Shown: positions 15,900 to 28,589 of the stretch, piece after piece
Layout: each line of letters starts with the position of its first letter
Position numbering within the stretch: position 1 is the first letter of the stretch
Program-made: the position numbers and the translations under genes
Notes under the pieces: generated by a model
Told to the model about the DNA's origin: nothing
Database searches by the model: none
What the model saw: only the letters and a program-made list of their open reading frames with translations
Origin: Tepidiphilus succinatimandens
Lineage (GTDB): Bacteria > Pseudomonadota > Gammaproteobacteria > Burkholderiales > Rhodocyclaceae
DNA length: 64,000 bases
Reading direction: 5' to 3'
Assembly (NCBI RefSeq): GCF_006503695.1
Contig: NZ_SBIK01000006.1
Location: forward strand, 1-64,000

Positions 15900-17909
15900 T
15901 CAGCGTAAGGCGATCCGACGATAGAAAAGGATGCACACCGAGGCGAGCACCGCCAGTCCCAGCCATTGCGCCACCGGCTCGAACCCTTCGCCCACGAGCG
16001 CGAGCGGTGCTTCCTTGCCGGTGCCCGCGATGAGCGCGGCGAGCACGATGCCCATAAGGCTCTCACCGACGATGAAACCCGAGGCGAGCAGGACGCCGCG
16101 GCGCCGGGGCTCTTCGCGTTCGGCCGCTGGTCGGCGAGCCAGGGCGCGTTCGACGGCATGACCCAGCAGCGCTCCGACCACCAAGGTCATGCCGATGGTC
16201 GGCGGCAGGTAAATGCCCAGCCCCACGGCGAGTACCGGCAGGGAACCGGCGCCGCTGCGGCGCAGGAACCGGTCGATGACGATGAGCACCACGCCGAGCG
16301 CCACGCCACCCAGGATCATCTTCCATTCCAACGTGGCGTGAAAGATGCCCATGGCGATCGCCGTCATGAGCGTGGCCTGGGGAGCGGCAAGTGCCTGCGC
16401 CGGATCCATGCCGGGGCGCGGCAGGGCGCCGGCAAACCCGTAGGCCTGGTAAAGGAGCTCGAGCACCGGCGGGATCACCAAGGCACCCACCACGCAGCCG
16501 ATCATCAGGGCGACCTGCTGGCGCCAGGGGGTGGCGCCGACGAGGTAGCCGGTCTTGAGATCCTGCAGGTTGTCGTTGGAGATGGCCGCGATCGCCACCA
16601 CCACCGAGGTGGTGAAGAGCGCCAGGGCCACGGCGAGCTTGCCTTCGTTGGCGCCGGTGAGCTGCGGTGCCGCGGCGCCGAATCCGAGCAGCATGAGCGA
16701 GACGAGGATCACGGCCAGGATGCCGATGCCGGAGATGGGGCTGCTCGAAGAGCCGACGAGGCCGGCCATGTACCCGGCCGCGGCGGCGATGAGAAAGCCG
16801 AAGAGCGCCGCGAAGAGCACGCAGGCGAGCACCAGGGCGCCATAGGCAAGGGGAGCAAGGCCGGAGTCGGCTGCATAGAGGAAGCGGTGGAAGATGACGA
16901 GCAACACCAGGAGCGAGGCCAGACCCACCGCCATGATCGCCCGGGGCGAGAGATCCCGTTCAGTACGAGGGGCAGCACCAGCGCCATTGCCCAGATGTAC
17001 CGACTCGAGCGCGGTACGGATTCCGTCCCACATGGGTCTGGCGAGCGTGGCGAGCGTCCATATCGCGGCGACGCCGATGGTACCGGCGCCGAAGAATCGT
17101 ACCTGCTGGCGCCACAGGCTCATGGCGAGCGCCGGCAGCGTCTGGTCTGGTGCGGGCGCGGCCTGAATCGTCAGCCAGGGCACGATCACGCCCCAGGCGA
17201 GGACGAGTCCCAACAGGATCGCCAGCCCCGCCGCCAGGCCGATGAGATAGCCGGCGCCGACGAGCGCGAGCGAAAAGCCCACCGACAGGCGCACCGCAGC
17301 TGCCCCGAGCGGGATCCAGGCGGTGAAGCTTTCGGCGAGCAGGCGAAAACCGCCGGAAAAAAGGGTGACGAGCGCGGCGAGCAGGCCGCCGAAGGCGATC
17401 TCGCGCGCCTGCGCCTGTCCTTGGGCAAGGGCCTGCGCATTGTCTTTTTCCCGCGCGAGTTCGCCCACGCGCAGGATCTCCGCCGCCGCCACGCCTTCCG
17501 GATAGGGCAGAGGGCTGTCGACCACCATCACCCGCCGCAAGGGGATGGTGTAGAGCACCCCCAGGAGCCCGCCCACGCCGCACACCGCCGCCGTCAGCCA
17601 GAAGGGGAATCCCTGCCAGTGGCCGATCATCAGCAGACCCGGCAGGATGAAGATGATGGCCGACAGCGTGCCAGCGGCAGAGGCTTGCGTCTGCACCATG
17701 TTGTTTTCGAGGATGTTCGCTCCGCGGCAACGGCGCAGCACCGCCATGGAGATCACCGCCGCGGGGATCGAGGAGGCAAACGTCAGCCCCACTTTGAGCC
17801 CCAGATAAATGTTGGCCGCGGTGAAGACCACGGTGAGCACGGCACCGAGCAGCATGCCGCGCAGCGTCAGCTCGGGCAGGTCGGTGTCGTCGGGGATGCG
17901 TTCGATCAT
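15900..17909 (-). CDS. OPT-family oligopeptide transporter
   Basis: 669 residues with about 15-16 hydrophobic segments. The N-terminus (LPELTLRGMLLGAVLTVVF, then NIYLGLKVG) and internal blocks such as TGYLVGATPWRQQ identify the OPT superfamily, which takes up oligopeptides or metal chelates by proton coupling. Bacterial members are mostly uncharacterised. It is a single gene between convergent EAL and divergent fbp, with 139 bp between its start and the fbp start. Confidence 0.88.
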   Translation of the reverse strand: MIERIPDDTDLPELTLRGMLLGAVLTVVFTAANIYLGLKVGLTFASSIPAAVISMAVLRRCRGANILENNMVQTQASAAGTLSAIIFILPGLLMIGHWQGFPFWLTAAVCGVGGLLGVLYTIPLRRVMVVDSPLPYPEGVAAAEILRVGELAREKDNAQALAQGQAQAREIAFGGLLAALVTLFSGGFRLLAESFTAWIPLGAAAVRLSVGFSLALVGAGYLIGLAAGLAILLGLVLAWGVIVPWLTIQAAPAPDQTLPALAMSLWRQQVRFFGAGTIGVAAIWTLATLARPMWDGIRTALESVHLGNGAGAAPRTERDLSPRAIMAVGLASLLVLLVIFHRFLYAADSGLAPLAYGALVLACVLFAALFGFLIAAAAGYMAGLVGSSSSPISGIGILAVILVSLMLLGFGAAAPQLTGANEGKLAVALALFTTSVVVAIAAISNDNLQDLKTGYLVGATPWRQQVALMIGCVVGALVIPPVLELLYQAYGFAGALPRPGMDPAQALAAPQATLMTAIAMGIFHATLEWKMILGGVALGVVLIVIDRFLRRSGAGSLPVLAVGLGIYLPPTIGMTLVVGALLGHAVERALARRPAAEREEPRRRGVLLASGFIVGESLMGIVLAALIAGTGKEAPLALVGEGFEPVAQWLGLAVLASVCILFYRRIALR

Positions 17910-18048
17910 CGGCTTTCTCCAAGTCGGTGAGTCGAAGAATATAGCCCAAATTTTTTCGCGCGCGATCCGCCTTTATCGTCGCGATCGTGCCAAACGGACG
18001 GGCTTGGCGCGATAATTCCTCTTTCCGCCAACTGCTGGAGTCTTCCTC

Positions 18049-19059
18049 ATGCGCCGTGTCAGCCTCTCGCAATTCCTCATCGAAGAACAACGCGCCGGAC
18101 GGCTCGATGCCGACCTGCGGCTCCTCGTCGAGGTCGTCGCCCGCGCCGTCAAGGCCATCGCGGTGACCATCTCCAAAGGAAAGCTGTGGGACGTGCATGG
18201 CGAGACCGGAGTCGAGAACGTCCAGGGCGAAGTGCAGAAGAAACTCGACGTCATCGCCAACGAGCTGCTGCTGCAGGCCAACGAATGGGGCGGGCACCTC
18301 GCCGCCATGGCTTCCGAAGAAGTCGAGGAGATCTGCCACATCCCCTTCGAGTATCCGCGCGGCGGCTACCTGCTTTTGTTCGATCCGCTCGACGGCTCCT
18401 CCAACATCGAGGTCAATATTTCCGTGGGCACCATCTTCTCGGTGTTGCGCAATCCCGATCGCGAGGCCATTCCCACCGAAGCGTCCTTCCTGCAGCCGGG
18501 CACGGCACAAGTAGCCGCCGGTTACGCCATCTACGGTCCGGCCACCCAGCTCGTCCTCACCACCGGCAACGGCGTGCACGGCTTCACGCTCGATCGGGAG
18601 TTCGGCTACTTCGTCTATACCCATCCTTTCATGACGATTCCGCCCCAGACGAGCGAATTCGCCATCAACTGCTCCAACATGCGCTTTTGGGAGCCGCCGG
18701 TGCGCCGCTACATCGAGGAACTCATCGCCGGCAAGGAAGGGCCGCGCGGGCGCGATTTCAACATGCGCTGGGTGGCTTCCATGGTGTCCGACGTGCACCG
18801 GACGCTCTCGCGCGGGGGTATCTTCCTCTATCCGCTGGATGCGAAGAACCGCGCCCAGGGCGGCAAGCTGCGCCTGCTCTACGAGGCCAACCCCATGGCG
18901 TTGCTGGTGGAGCAGGCCGGTGGGGCGGCCATCGACGGGCGGCGCCGCCTCCTCGAGATCGTCCCGCAGCGGCTGCACCAGCGCGTACCGGTGATCCTCG
19001 GCTCCAAGGAAGAGGTCGAGCGGGTGCGCGCCTATCACGAAGAGGCCGACGCCTCCTGA
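18049..19059 (+). CDS. fbp: Fructose-1,6-bisphosphatase class 1
   Basis: 336 residues. The metal and substrate motifs are those of class I: EEVEEI (Glu ligand region), then [11 protein letters not shown] (Asp ligands) and [16 protein letters not shown], with the C-terminal [17 protein letters not shown] binding Mg and substrate. It removes the 1-phosphate of fructose 1,6-bisphosphate for gluconeogenesis and, in autotrophs, the Calvin cycle. A weak -10 (GATAAT, 18011-18016) lies upstream. It is monocistronic, since groES has its own promoter. Confidence 0.96.
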   Translation: MRRVSLSQFLIEEQRAGRLDADLRLLVEVVARAVKAIAVTISKGKLWDVHGETGVENVQGEVQKKLDVIANELLLQANEWGGHLAAMASEEVEEICHIPFEYPRGGYLLLFDPLDGSSNIEVNISVGTIFSVLRNPDREAIPTEASFLQPGTAQVAAGYAIYGPATQLVLTTGNGVHGFTLDREFGYFVYTHPFMTIPPQTSEFAINCSNMRFWEPPVRRYIEELIAGKEGPRGRDFNMRWVASMVSDVHRTLSRGGIFLYPLDAKNRAQGGKLRLLYEANPMALLVEQAGGAAIDGRRRLLEIVPQRLHQRVPVILGSKEEVERVRAYHEEADAS

Positions 19060-19118
19060 TTTCTCCCCGCCCGACGCCTCGCGCCCTCGAAGAAATGGCG
19101 CGGGGCGCATCGCCCCCT

Positions 19119-19148
19119 CTTGAAATTTCGCCCGAACATCCCTATTAT
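19119..19148 (+). promoter_or_regulatory. Overlapping sigma32 and sigma70 promoters of groESL
   Basis: CTTGAAA (19119-19125) is a perfect heat-shock -35. With a 14-bp spacer it is followed by CCCTATTA (19140-19147), close to the sigma32 -10 CCCCATnT. The same bases also read as sigma70: TTGAAA (19120-19125), 17 bp, TATTAT (19143-19148). The CIRCE operator begins at the last base of this -10. Confidence 0.7.
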
Positions 19149-19174
19149 TAGCACTCGACAACGGTGAGTGCTAA
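19148..19174. promoter_or_regulatory. CIRCE operator (HrcA binding site)
   Basis: An exact consensus copy: TTAGCACTC, nine bases, GAGTGCTAA. HrcA, the heat-labile repressor helped by GroEL, binds here and blocks groESL until heat stress. The operator starts at the end of the promoter -10, so it covers the transcription start. The hrcA gene is not in the window. Confidence 0.96.
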
Positions 19175-19230
19175 CAACGGGCCGCCGTTGGGTGTGTTCA
19201 ACCTGTACCCGAACCAGAGGAGTCGATACC

Positions 19231-19521
19231 ATGAAAATCCGTCCTTTGCATGATCGCGTGATCGTCAAGCGTCTGGAATCCGAGCGCAAGACCGCCAGCG
19301 GTATCGTGATTCCGGACACTGCCGGCGAGAAACCCGATCAGGGCGAAGTGATCGCCGTGGGCAACGGCAAGATCCTCGAAGACGGCAAAGTGCGCCCCAT
19401 GTCGGTCAAGCCCGGCGACAAGATCCTCTTCGGCAAATACGCCGGCCAGACGGTGAAAGTCGACGGCGAAGAGCTGCTGGTGCTGCGTGAAGAAGACATC
19501 CTCGGCGTGATCGAAGAGTGA
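19231..19521 (+). CDS. groES: Co-chaperonin GroES
   Basis: 96 residues from the ATG at 19231 ([16 protein letters not shown]), the canonical start after GAGGAG. The mobile loop (about 17-32, [14 protein letters not shown]) that docks on GroEL and the end [13 protein letters not shown] are intact. It forms the heptameric lid of the GroEL folding chamber. It is the first gene of groESL; groEL follows after 50 bases. Confidence 0.98.
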   Translation: MKIRPLHDRVIVKRLESERKTASGIVIPDTAGEKPDQGEVIAVGNGKILEDGKVRPMSVKPGDKILFGKYAGQTVKVDGEELLVLREEDILGVIEE

Positions 19522-19568
19522 TCGCGTCGCGACTCCCCTTTATTTCAGAATATTCTCAGGAGGCATGA

Positions 19569-21206
<1,638 letters not shown>

Positions 21207-21250
21207 TCTGCCGTTCCGGCCCGCTCGGTGGGCCGGGAAGGCCGTCCGGG

Positions 21251-21278
21251 AGCCCCGCGCGAGCGGGGCTCTTTTTTT
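21251..21278 (+). terminator. Rho-independent terminator of groESL
   Basis: AGCCCCGC / GCGGGGCT forms a perfect 8-bp stem (21251-21258 with 21263-21270) with a GCGA tetraloop, followed directly by CTTTTTTT. Confidence 0.9.
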
Positions 21279-21346
21279 GTCTGGGGAACGTATCCTCGTC
21301 CCGATGGACTAAAATAATATCGTGACTCTTGGAAAAGGAGCGTGCC

Positions 21347-21556
21347 ATGGACGCCGTCAGTGTCGCCAGCATGATGAGCGCCATGCAACAGGCGAAGTTG
21401 CAAGACCAGGTTGGCACCGCCGTGATGAGAAAGGCGCTCGACGTGCAGGAAAGCACGGCGCAGGCGCTGCTCTCGGCCCTGCCCCAGGTGCAGCAGGCGC
21501 CGGCCGCAGCCTCGAACCCGCCGCATCTGGGCAATTCGGTCAACGTCTTCGCCTGA
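21347..21556 (+). CDS. YjfB-like putative motility protein
   Basis: 69 residues from the ATG at 21347, with AAGGAG nine bases upstream. The N-terminal half (VSVASMMSAMQQAKLQDQVG) and the pattern AVMRKALDVQESTAQALL, followed by a short polar end LGNSVNVFA, match the small YjfB family annotated as putative motility protein. It has no membrane segment or enzyme motif. The function is unknown. Fewer than 80 residues is normal for the family. It stands alone between the groESL terminator and convergent tgt. Confidence 0.75.
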   Translation: MDAVSVASMMSAMQQAKLQDQVGTAVMRKALDVQESTAQALLSALPQVQQAPAAASNPPHLGNSVNVFA

Positions 21557-21633
21557 GCGTTGGCGAATCGATTCCGGCGTACTTCGTGGCACCGTGCGCG
21601 TGGGGCCGGCGAGAGCGGCACTGAGCTGCCGGG

Positions 21634-23840
<2,207 letters not shown>

Positions 23841-23856
23841 ATAATCTTTCTTCCGC

Positions 23857-23940
23857 GCCGGGATGGCGGAACAGGTAGACGCAGCGGACTCAAAATCCGC
23901 CGGTGGCGACACCGTGAGGGTTCGACTCCCTCTCCCGGCA
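23857..23940 (+). tRNA. tRNA-Leu (anticodon CAA)
   Basis: Acceptor arms GCCGGGA and TCCCGGC pair over 7 bp, with discriminator A at 23940. The anticodon loop CTCAAAA gives CAA, reading UUG. A long variable arm and TTCGACT in the T arm are class-II leucine features. CCA is not encoded. Only the discriminator and a T-rich stretch follow. Confidence 0.96.
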
Positions 23941-24139
23941 TTTTATCATCAGGCGCATTCTTTCCCTTGGATGGGCCGATGCCTGGCAGCCCGGAATGGA
24001 CGGCTGCAGGGCGGCTTGTCGCCTCGATACCTCGACTGCCAAGACCCTTTGCCCGGATTCTACTCGAGGTGGTTTTCGCGGTGCACGACCCTTTCCTGGT
24101 TTATTCCTCCCCTTCATCGGCATTTTTCTCCGTGAACCA

Positions 24140-24167
24140 TTGCCTCAAAAATTTTTTGTGCTATTAT
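24140..24167 (+). promoter_or_regulatory. Predicted sigma70 promoter of the candidate small RNA
   Basis: TTGCCT (24140-24145), a 16-bp spacer and TATTAT (24162-24167) with an extended -10 TGC just before it. The region is AT-rich within a GC-rich genome, and no coding region explains it. The start would be near 24174. Confidence 0.5.
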
Positions 24168-24173
24168 TCAAAC

Positions 24174-24267
24174 AAACGTACGAAACAATTGGTGCATCCC
24201 ATGCGTTCTCCAGAGTTCCCTCCCTCCCTTGGTGGTCGCGCTCGCCTTCGGGCGAGCGCCTTTTTTT
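24174..24267 (+). ncRNA. Candidate small RNA with anti-Shine-Dalgarno run
   Basis: A predicted transcript of about 94 nt begins after the promoter at 24140-24167 and ends in the strong terminator at 24238-24267. It holds a small hairpin (GCAT-CCC-ATGC, 24194-24204) with a CCC loop, and then an unpaired pyrimidine run CCCTCCCTCCCTT (24218-24230), complementary to GGAGG-type ribosome-binding sites. This design is known from anti-SD small RNAs such as the neisserial NmsR/RcoF pair. No open frame of note lies here. The alternative is a 5' leader with an attenuator for the thioesterase gene, whose ATG is 63 bases beyond. The rest of the tRNA-Leu to thioesterase gap (23941-24139) shows nothing recognised. 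Confidence 0.4.
24238..24267 (+). terminator. UUCG-capped Rho-independent terminator
   Basis: GCGCTCGCC / GGCGAGCGC forms a perfect 9-bp stem around the tetraloop TTCG (24247-24250), followed by CTTTTTTT. It lies in the intergenic space, about 300 bases after tRNA-Leu and 63 bases before the thioesterase, so it needs a transcript of its own. Confidence 0.85.
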
Positions 24268-24330
24268 GCCAGAAAGAGGAGTATGGGTCGGCTATCATGG
24301 AAGCTCGATTCGTGTCCTCAGGAGAAAACC

Positions 24331-24717
24331 ATGTCGGATGTGCTGCCAGATCGTCAACCGGAATTGCGGGTGATGCCAATGCCTTCGGATCTCAATCCGG
24401 CGGGCGACGTGTTTGGGGGCTGGGTGATGGCGATGGTCGACATCGCGGGGTCCTTGCCAGCGCGCCGTCGCAGCCGAGGGCGCGTGGCCACGGTGGCGGT
24501 CAACAGCTTCGTGTTCAAACAGCCCATTGCCGTGGGTGACGTGGTGAGTCTGTATGCGGAGATCGTCTCGGTGGGGCGTACCTCGATCACGGTGGACGTC
24601 GAGGTCTTCGCCGAGCGCCATCCCGAGCGTCCGGTCGTGGTGAAGGTCACCGAAGCCCGGCTCACCTACGTGGCGCTCGATGCGCAGGGCAACAAACGCC
24701 CCATAGAGGGGAGCTGA
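24331..24717 (+). CDS. Acyl-CoA thioesterase, hotdog fold (YciA/ACOT type)
   Basis: 128 residues from the ATG at 24331, after AGGAGA. Hotdog-domain blocks are seen: MPSDLNPAGDVFGGWVMAMVDIAG, whose Asp at about 35 corresponds to the catalytic Asp of YciA, then VNSFVFKQPIAVGDVV and KVTEARLTYVALD. It hydrolyses acyl-CoA to free acid and CoA in the cytoplasm. It stands just before fadL and the beta-oxidation genes, which suggests balancing of acyl-CoA pools, but may be a separate transcript. The start avoids an upstream in-frame stretch that crosses the terminator. Confidence 0.9.
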   Translation: MSDVLPDRQPELRVMPMPSDLNPAGDVFGGWVMAMVDIAGSLPARRRSRGRVATVAVNSFVFKQPIAVGDVVSLYAEIVSVGRTSITVDVEVFAERHPERPVVVKVTEARLTYVALDAQGNKRPIEGS

Positions 24718-24818
24718 ACGGTCCGGCTTGCCGAGGAGGCTTCGTCGGAACGTGGCAGGTAAAAAAGAAAGAGCGGGCGTATGCCCGTCGGTTCGTGACG
24801 AAGAGGAGGAGACGAGCA

Positions 24819-26144
24819 ATGAAGAAGAAACTTTTGGCCGTGGTAATTCCGTCGTTGTTCGCCGCCAGTTCCACGGCGCTGGCCAGCGGTTTTCAGCTCA
24901 TCGAACAGAGCGCGAGCGGCATCGGCAATGCTTATGCTGGTTCGGCTGCCGTGGCCGACGATGCCGGAACAATTTTTTATAACCCGGCGGGAATGACACG
25001 TCTGAAAGCCCGCGAGGTCTCACTCGGCGTGGCGGCGATCAAACCCAGTTTCAAGTTCGATGACAGAGGGAGTCTTGCGGCGCCAGGCGCACCCTTGACC
25101 GGCAGCAACGGCGGGGATGCCGGCGGTTGGGCAGCGGTACCCAACGGCTATTATTCGCAGAAGATCAACGATCGCTTGTGGCTCGGCCTGGGGATGGGCG
25201 TGCCCTTCGGTCTCGTGACGGAGTACGACGACGACTGGATCGGCCGATTCCATTCGACCAAGTTCGAGATCAAGACGATCAACGTCAATCCTTCCCTGGC
25301 ATTCAAGGTGAATGAGGCGGTCTCGCTGGGATTCGGGGTGAGCGTACAGCGTTTCGAGGCGACATACGATCGCTACGCAGGCGTGGCGGCGCCGGGGCCT
25401 CTGAAATCCTTCGGTGTAAGCGATGCGGCGATGCAGCGAACCAAGTTACGCCTCGAAGCGGACGATGTCTCCTGGGGGTGGAACGTGGGCATACTCTTTA
25501 CCCCCACCGAAAGGACCAAGCTGGGGTTCTCCTATCGATCCAAGGTGAAGCACGATCTCGATGGCGACATCGAGGCCAGAGGCCCGGCTGCGCCGGTGCT
25601 GAGCAACCCACGGGTTGGCTTGGCCGGCGTCGACGCCGAGGTGTCGGTGGATCTGCCAGATACCTTCATCGCCAGTGCGGCGCAGGGAGTTGGTGAGCGG
25701 TGGGAGATCCTCGCCGACGTGTCGTGGACTGGCTGGAGCAGTCTGAACGTGCTGCCAATCTACCGTTCGAGCGGGGTTCAGTCCGGTTCGGTGGCCGATA
25801 CTTTGGCTACTCGTTTTCAGGATACATGGCGCGTGGCTTTGGGAGCACGCTATCGTTACGATGAGCACTGGTTACTGAAGTTTGGGGTGGCCTACGACGA
25901 GTCGGCGGTGCGCGATGCCGAGCGTCGGCTCACGGCGCTGCCGGACAACGACCGCATCTGGGTATCGCTGGGGGCTCGCTGGATGCCGGATGCCGACAAC
26001 CGGGTAGACCTAGGGCTGGCGTATCTGTTCATCGACGACACGCGCATCGACCGCAACGCGATGGCTGAAGGGAAGGGATGGGTGCGTGGCCAATACGAAG
26101 GCGATGTGTGGCTGGCTGGGGTGCAATATTCCCGTTCGTTTTAA
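24819..26144 (+). CDS. fadL: FadL-family outer-membrane long-chain fatty-acid porin
   Basis: 441 residues from the ATG at 24819 after GAGGAGGA. A signal peptide (cleavage after ALA at about 24) is followed by the FadL hatch sequence SGFQLIEQSASGIGNAYAGSAAVADDAGTIFYNPAGMT. The remainder is amphipathic beta strands, ending in YSRSF with a C-terminal Phe for outer-membrane assembly. FadL lets hydrophobic acids or aromatics cross the outer membrane sideways. The beta-oxidation genes follow 49 bases later. Confidence 0.93.
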   Translation: MKKKLLAVVIPSLFAASSTALASGFQLIEQSASGIGNAYAGSAAVADDAGTIFYNPAGMTRLKAREVSLGVAAIKPSFKFDDRGSLAAPGAPLTGSNGGDAGGWAAVPNGYYSQKINDRLWLGLGMGVPFGLVTEYDDDWIGRFHSTKFEIKTINVNPSLAFKVNEAVSLGFGVSVQRFEATYDRYAGVAAPGPLKSFGVSDAAMQRTKLRLEADDVSWGWNVGILFTPTERTKLGFSYRSKVKHDLDGDIEARGPAAPVLSNPRVGLAGVDAEVSVDLPDTFIASAAQGVGERWEILADVSWTGWSSLNVLPIYRSSGVQSGSVADTLATRFQDTWRVALGARYRYDEHWLLKFGVAYDESAVRDAERRLTALPDNDRIWVSLGARWMPDADNRVDLGLAYLFIDDTRIDRNAMAEGKGWVRGQYEGDVWLAGVQYSRSF

Positions 26145-26193
26145 GTGTGCGGGTTTGGCGAGCAGGGTATTCGTGTGAAGCAAGGAGAAGCGA

Positions 26194-28575
26194 GTGGAAC
26201 GTCTGAGGATCCGCAAGGTGGCCGTGCTCGGCGCCGGGGTGATGGGGGCGCAGATCGCCGCGCATTGCGCCAATGCCGACCTGCCGGTGGTGTTGTTCGA
26301 TCTACCCTCGGGCGAGGGGGATCGCAATGCGACGGTGCTCAGGGCGCTCGAGGGGCTGAAGCGCCTCGATCCGGCGCCGCTGGCCGAGTCGCAGCGGCTC
26401 GGCTGGATTCAACCGGCCAATTACGACGACGATCTGGAGGCGCTGCGCGAGTGCGATCTGGTGATCGAGGCGATCGCCGAGCGCCTGGACTGGAAACAGT
26501 CCCTTTATGAACGCGTGGCGCCTTTTCTCGCGGAAGGGGTCACGCTGGCCTCGAACACGTCGGGCCTGTCGATCACTGCGCTCGCGCAGGCGCTGCCCGA
26601 GGCGGTGCGCCGCAATTTCTGCGGCATCCATTTCTTCAATCCACCGCGCTACTTGCCGCTCGTGGAGCTGGTGCCGCATGCGGGTAGCGACGCAGCACGG
26701 CTCGATGCGCTGGAGGGTTGGTTGACGACGCGCTTGGGGAAATCGGTGATCCGGGCCAAGGATACGCCCAACTTCATCGCCAACCGCGTCGGCGTGTTTT
26801 CCATCCTCGCGGTGATGCATCACACGCAGCGGCTGGGCCTGGGGTTCGATGAGGTCGACGCGCTCACGGGGCCGCGCATCGGCCGTCCCAAAAGCGCGAC
26901 GTACCGCACGGCCGACGTGGTGGGGTTGGACACGCTGGCACACGTCATCGGGACGATGCAGACGACCCTTCCCGAGGACCCCTGGCATGGCGTCTTTCGC
27001 GTGCCCCAGTGGCTGGAGTCCTTGATCCGGCAGGGTGCCTTGGGGCAGAAGAGCGGCGCCGGGGTCTATCGCAAGGAGAAAGGGAACATCCTGGTGCTCG
27101 ATCTATCCGCCGGGACTTACCGTCCGGCCCAGGGAGAAGTGGCGCCGGAAGTGGAGGAGATCCTCGCCCTGCGCGATGTGCGCGAGCGCTTTGCCCGGCT
27201 ACGCGCGAGCGGGCATCCTCAGGCCCAGTTTCTGTGGGCGCTGTTTCGCGACGTGTTCCACTACTGCGCTTTCCATCTGGCGACGATCGCCGACAGCGCC
27301 CGCGACGTCGATCTGGCGATGCGCTGGGGGTTCGGCTGGGCCATGGGGCCTTTCGAGACCTGGCAGGCGGCGGGTTGGCGCGACATCGCCCGGTCGATCG
27401 AGGAAGATCGTGCCGCCGGCCTCACGCTCGCCAACGTGCCGCTGCCAGCCTGGGTGGAGGGGCTCGAAGGCACGCACTCGGCCAAGGGTTCGTGGAGCGC
27501 GGCGCGCAGCACGTGGGTGGGACGCTCTTCGCTCGCGGTATATCGGCGTCAGCTCTATCCCGACAGGGTCTTGGGGGAAAGATTCGACGATCCGGGCGAG
27601 ACCTTGTGGGAGAACGAGGGGGTGCGCCTGTGGCGTCGCCCCGATCAGGACCAGGGCGTGGGGATCGTCTCGGTGCGCACCCGCCATCACACGCTGGGCG
27701 CAGCGGTGATCGAGGGCATCCTGGAGGCAGTGGCGCGGGCCGAGCGTGAGCTCGATGCGCTGGTGCTGTGGCACGAGGCTCCGTTTGCGCTGGGCGCCGA
27801 CCTGAAGCAGGTGCTCGAGGCGGCACAGGCTGGCCGGTTCGATCAACTGGAGACCATGGTCGAACGATTCCAGCAGGCATCCATGCGGCTCAAGCACGCC
27901 GAGATTCCCGTGGTGGCGGCGATCGAGGGCATGGCCTTGGGCGGGGGCTGCGAGTTCGCTCTGCATGCGGCGCATCGGGTGTTCGCGCTCGAATCCTACG
28001 TCGGTCTGGTGGAGGTGGGCGTGGGGCTCATTCCGGCCGGGGGCGGATGCAAGGAACTGGCGATCCAGGCGCATCGCATGGCCCGGCGTACCGCTGGCGG
28101 TGACGTCTTCGCGTTCATTCAGCCGATGTTCGAGCAGGTGGCCAAGGCCAAGGTCTCGCGCAGTGCGCTCGAGGCGCAGGCGATCGGCTATGGCCGGGTC
28201 GGGGACGACGTGGTGATGCACCCGAAGGAATTGCTCTATGTGGCGATCCGTCGTGCCCGCTCTCTGGCCGAGGCGGGCTACCGTCCGCCGCTGCCCGAGC
28301 GTGAGGTCGTGGTGGCGGGGCGAAACGGCATTGCCACCTGCGAGATGATGCTGGTCAATATGCGCGAAGGGGGATTCATTTCCGAGCACGACTACCGTGT
28401 CGGCAAGGGGGTGGCCACTGCGTTGTGCGGAGGGGAAGTGGAGAGCGGAGCCCGGGTGCCGGTGGAATGGCTGCTGGCGGTGGAGCGGCGCGAATTCATG
28501 GCGCTGCTGCGCACGCCCCAGACGTTGGAACGCATCGCACATACGCTCGCAACGGGCAAACCGCTGCGCAACTGA
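26194..28575 (+). CDS. 3-hydroxyacyl-CoA dehydrogenase / enoyl-CoA hydratase fusion
   Basis: 793 residues; GTG start after AAGGAGA. The order is dehydrogenase first: NAD fold VAVLGAGVMGAQIAAHCA (about 9-26), SNTSGLSI, GIHFFNPPRYLPLVELV with the catalytic His, then DTPNFIANRVG. The hydratase/isomerase part follows in the C-terminal third (AAIEGMALGGGCEFALHA; VEVGVGLIPAGGG with the catalytic Glu). This HAD-then-ECH order differs from E. coli FadB and matches the FadN/FadJ-like proteins of many beta- and deltaproteobacteria. It catalyses steps two and three of beta-oxidation and forms an operon with the thiolase that starts 14 bases later. Confidence 0.93.
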   Translation: MERLRIRKVAVLGAGVMGAQIAAHCANADLPVVLFDLPSGEGDRNATVLRALEGLKRLDPAPLAESQRLGWIQPANYDDDLEALRECDLVIEAIAERLDWKQSLYERVAPFLAEGVTLASNTSGLSITALAQALPEAVRRNFCGIHFFNPPRYLPLVELVPHAGSDAARLDALEGWLTTRLGKSVIRAKDTPNFIANRVGVFSILAVMHHTQRLGLGFDEVDALTGPRIGRPKSATYRTADVVGLDTLAHVIGTMQTTLPEDPWHGVFRVPQWLESLIRQGALGQKSGAGVYRKEKGNILVLDLSAGTYRPAQGEVAPEVEEILALRDVRERFARLRASGHPQAQFLWALFRDVFHYCAFHLATIADSARDVDLAMRWGFGWAMGPFETWQAAGWRDIARSIEEDRAAGLTLANVPLPAWVEGLEGTHSAKGSWSAARSTWVGRSSLAVYRRQLYPDRVLGERFDDPGETLWENEGVRLWRRPDQDQGVGIVSVRTRHHTLGAAVIEGILEAVARAERELDALVLWHEAPFALGADLKQVLEAAQAGRFDQLETMVERFQQASMRLKHAEIPVVAAIEGMALGGGCEFALHAAHRVFALESYVGLVEVGVGLIPAGGGCKELAIQAHRMARRTAGGDVFAFIQPMFEQVAKAKVSRSALEAQAIGYGRVGDDVVMHPKELLYVAIRRARSLAEAGYRPPLPEREVVVAGRNGIATCEMMLVNMREGGFISEHDYRVGKGVATALCGGEVESGARVPVEWLLAVERREFMALLRTPQTLERIAHTLATGKPLRN

Positions 28576-28589
28576 GGAAAGGAGCAACG

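Noticed and set aside
21301-21346. Flagellar sigma28 promoter before yjfB
   Set aside because: No TAAA-N15-GCCGATAA pattern; only a generic AT-rich stretch is present.
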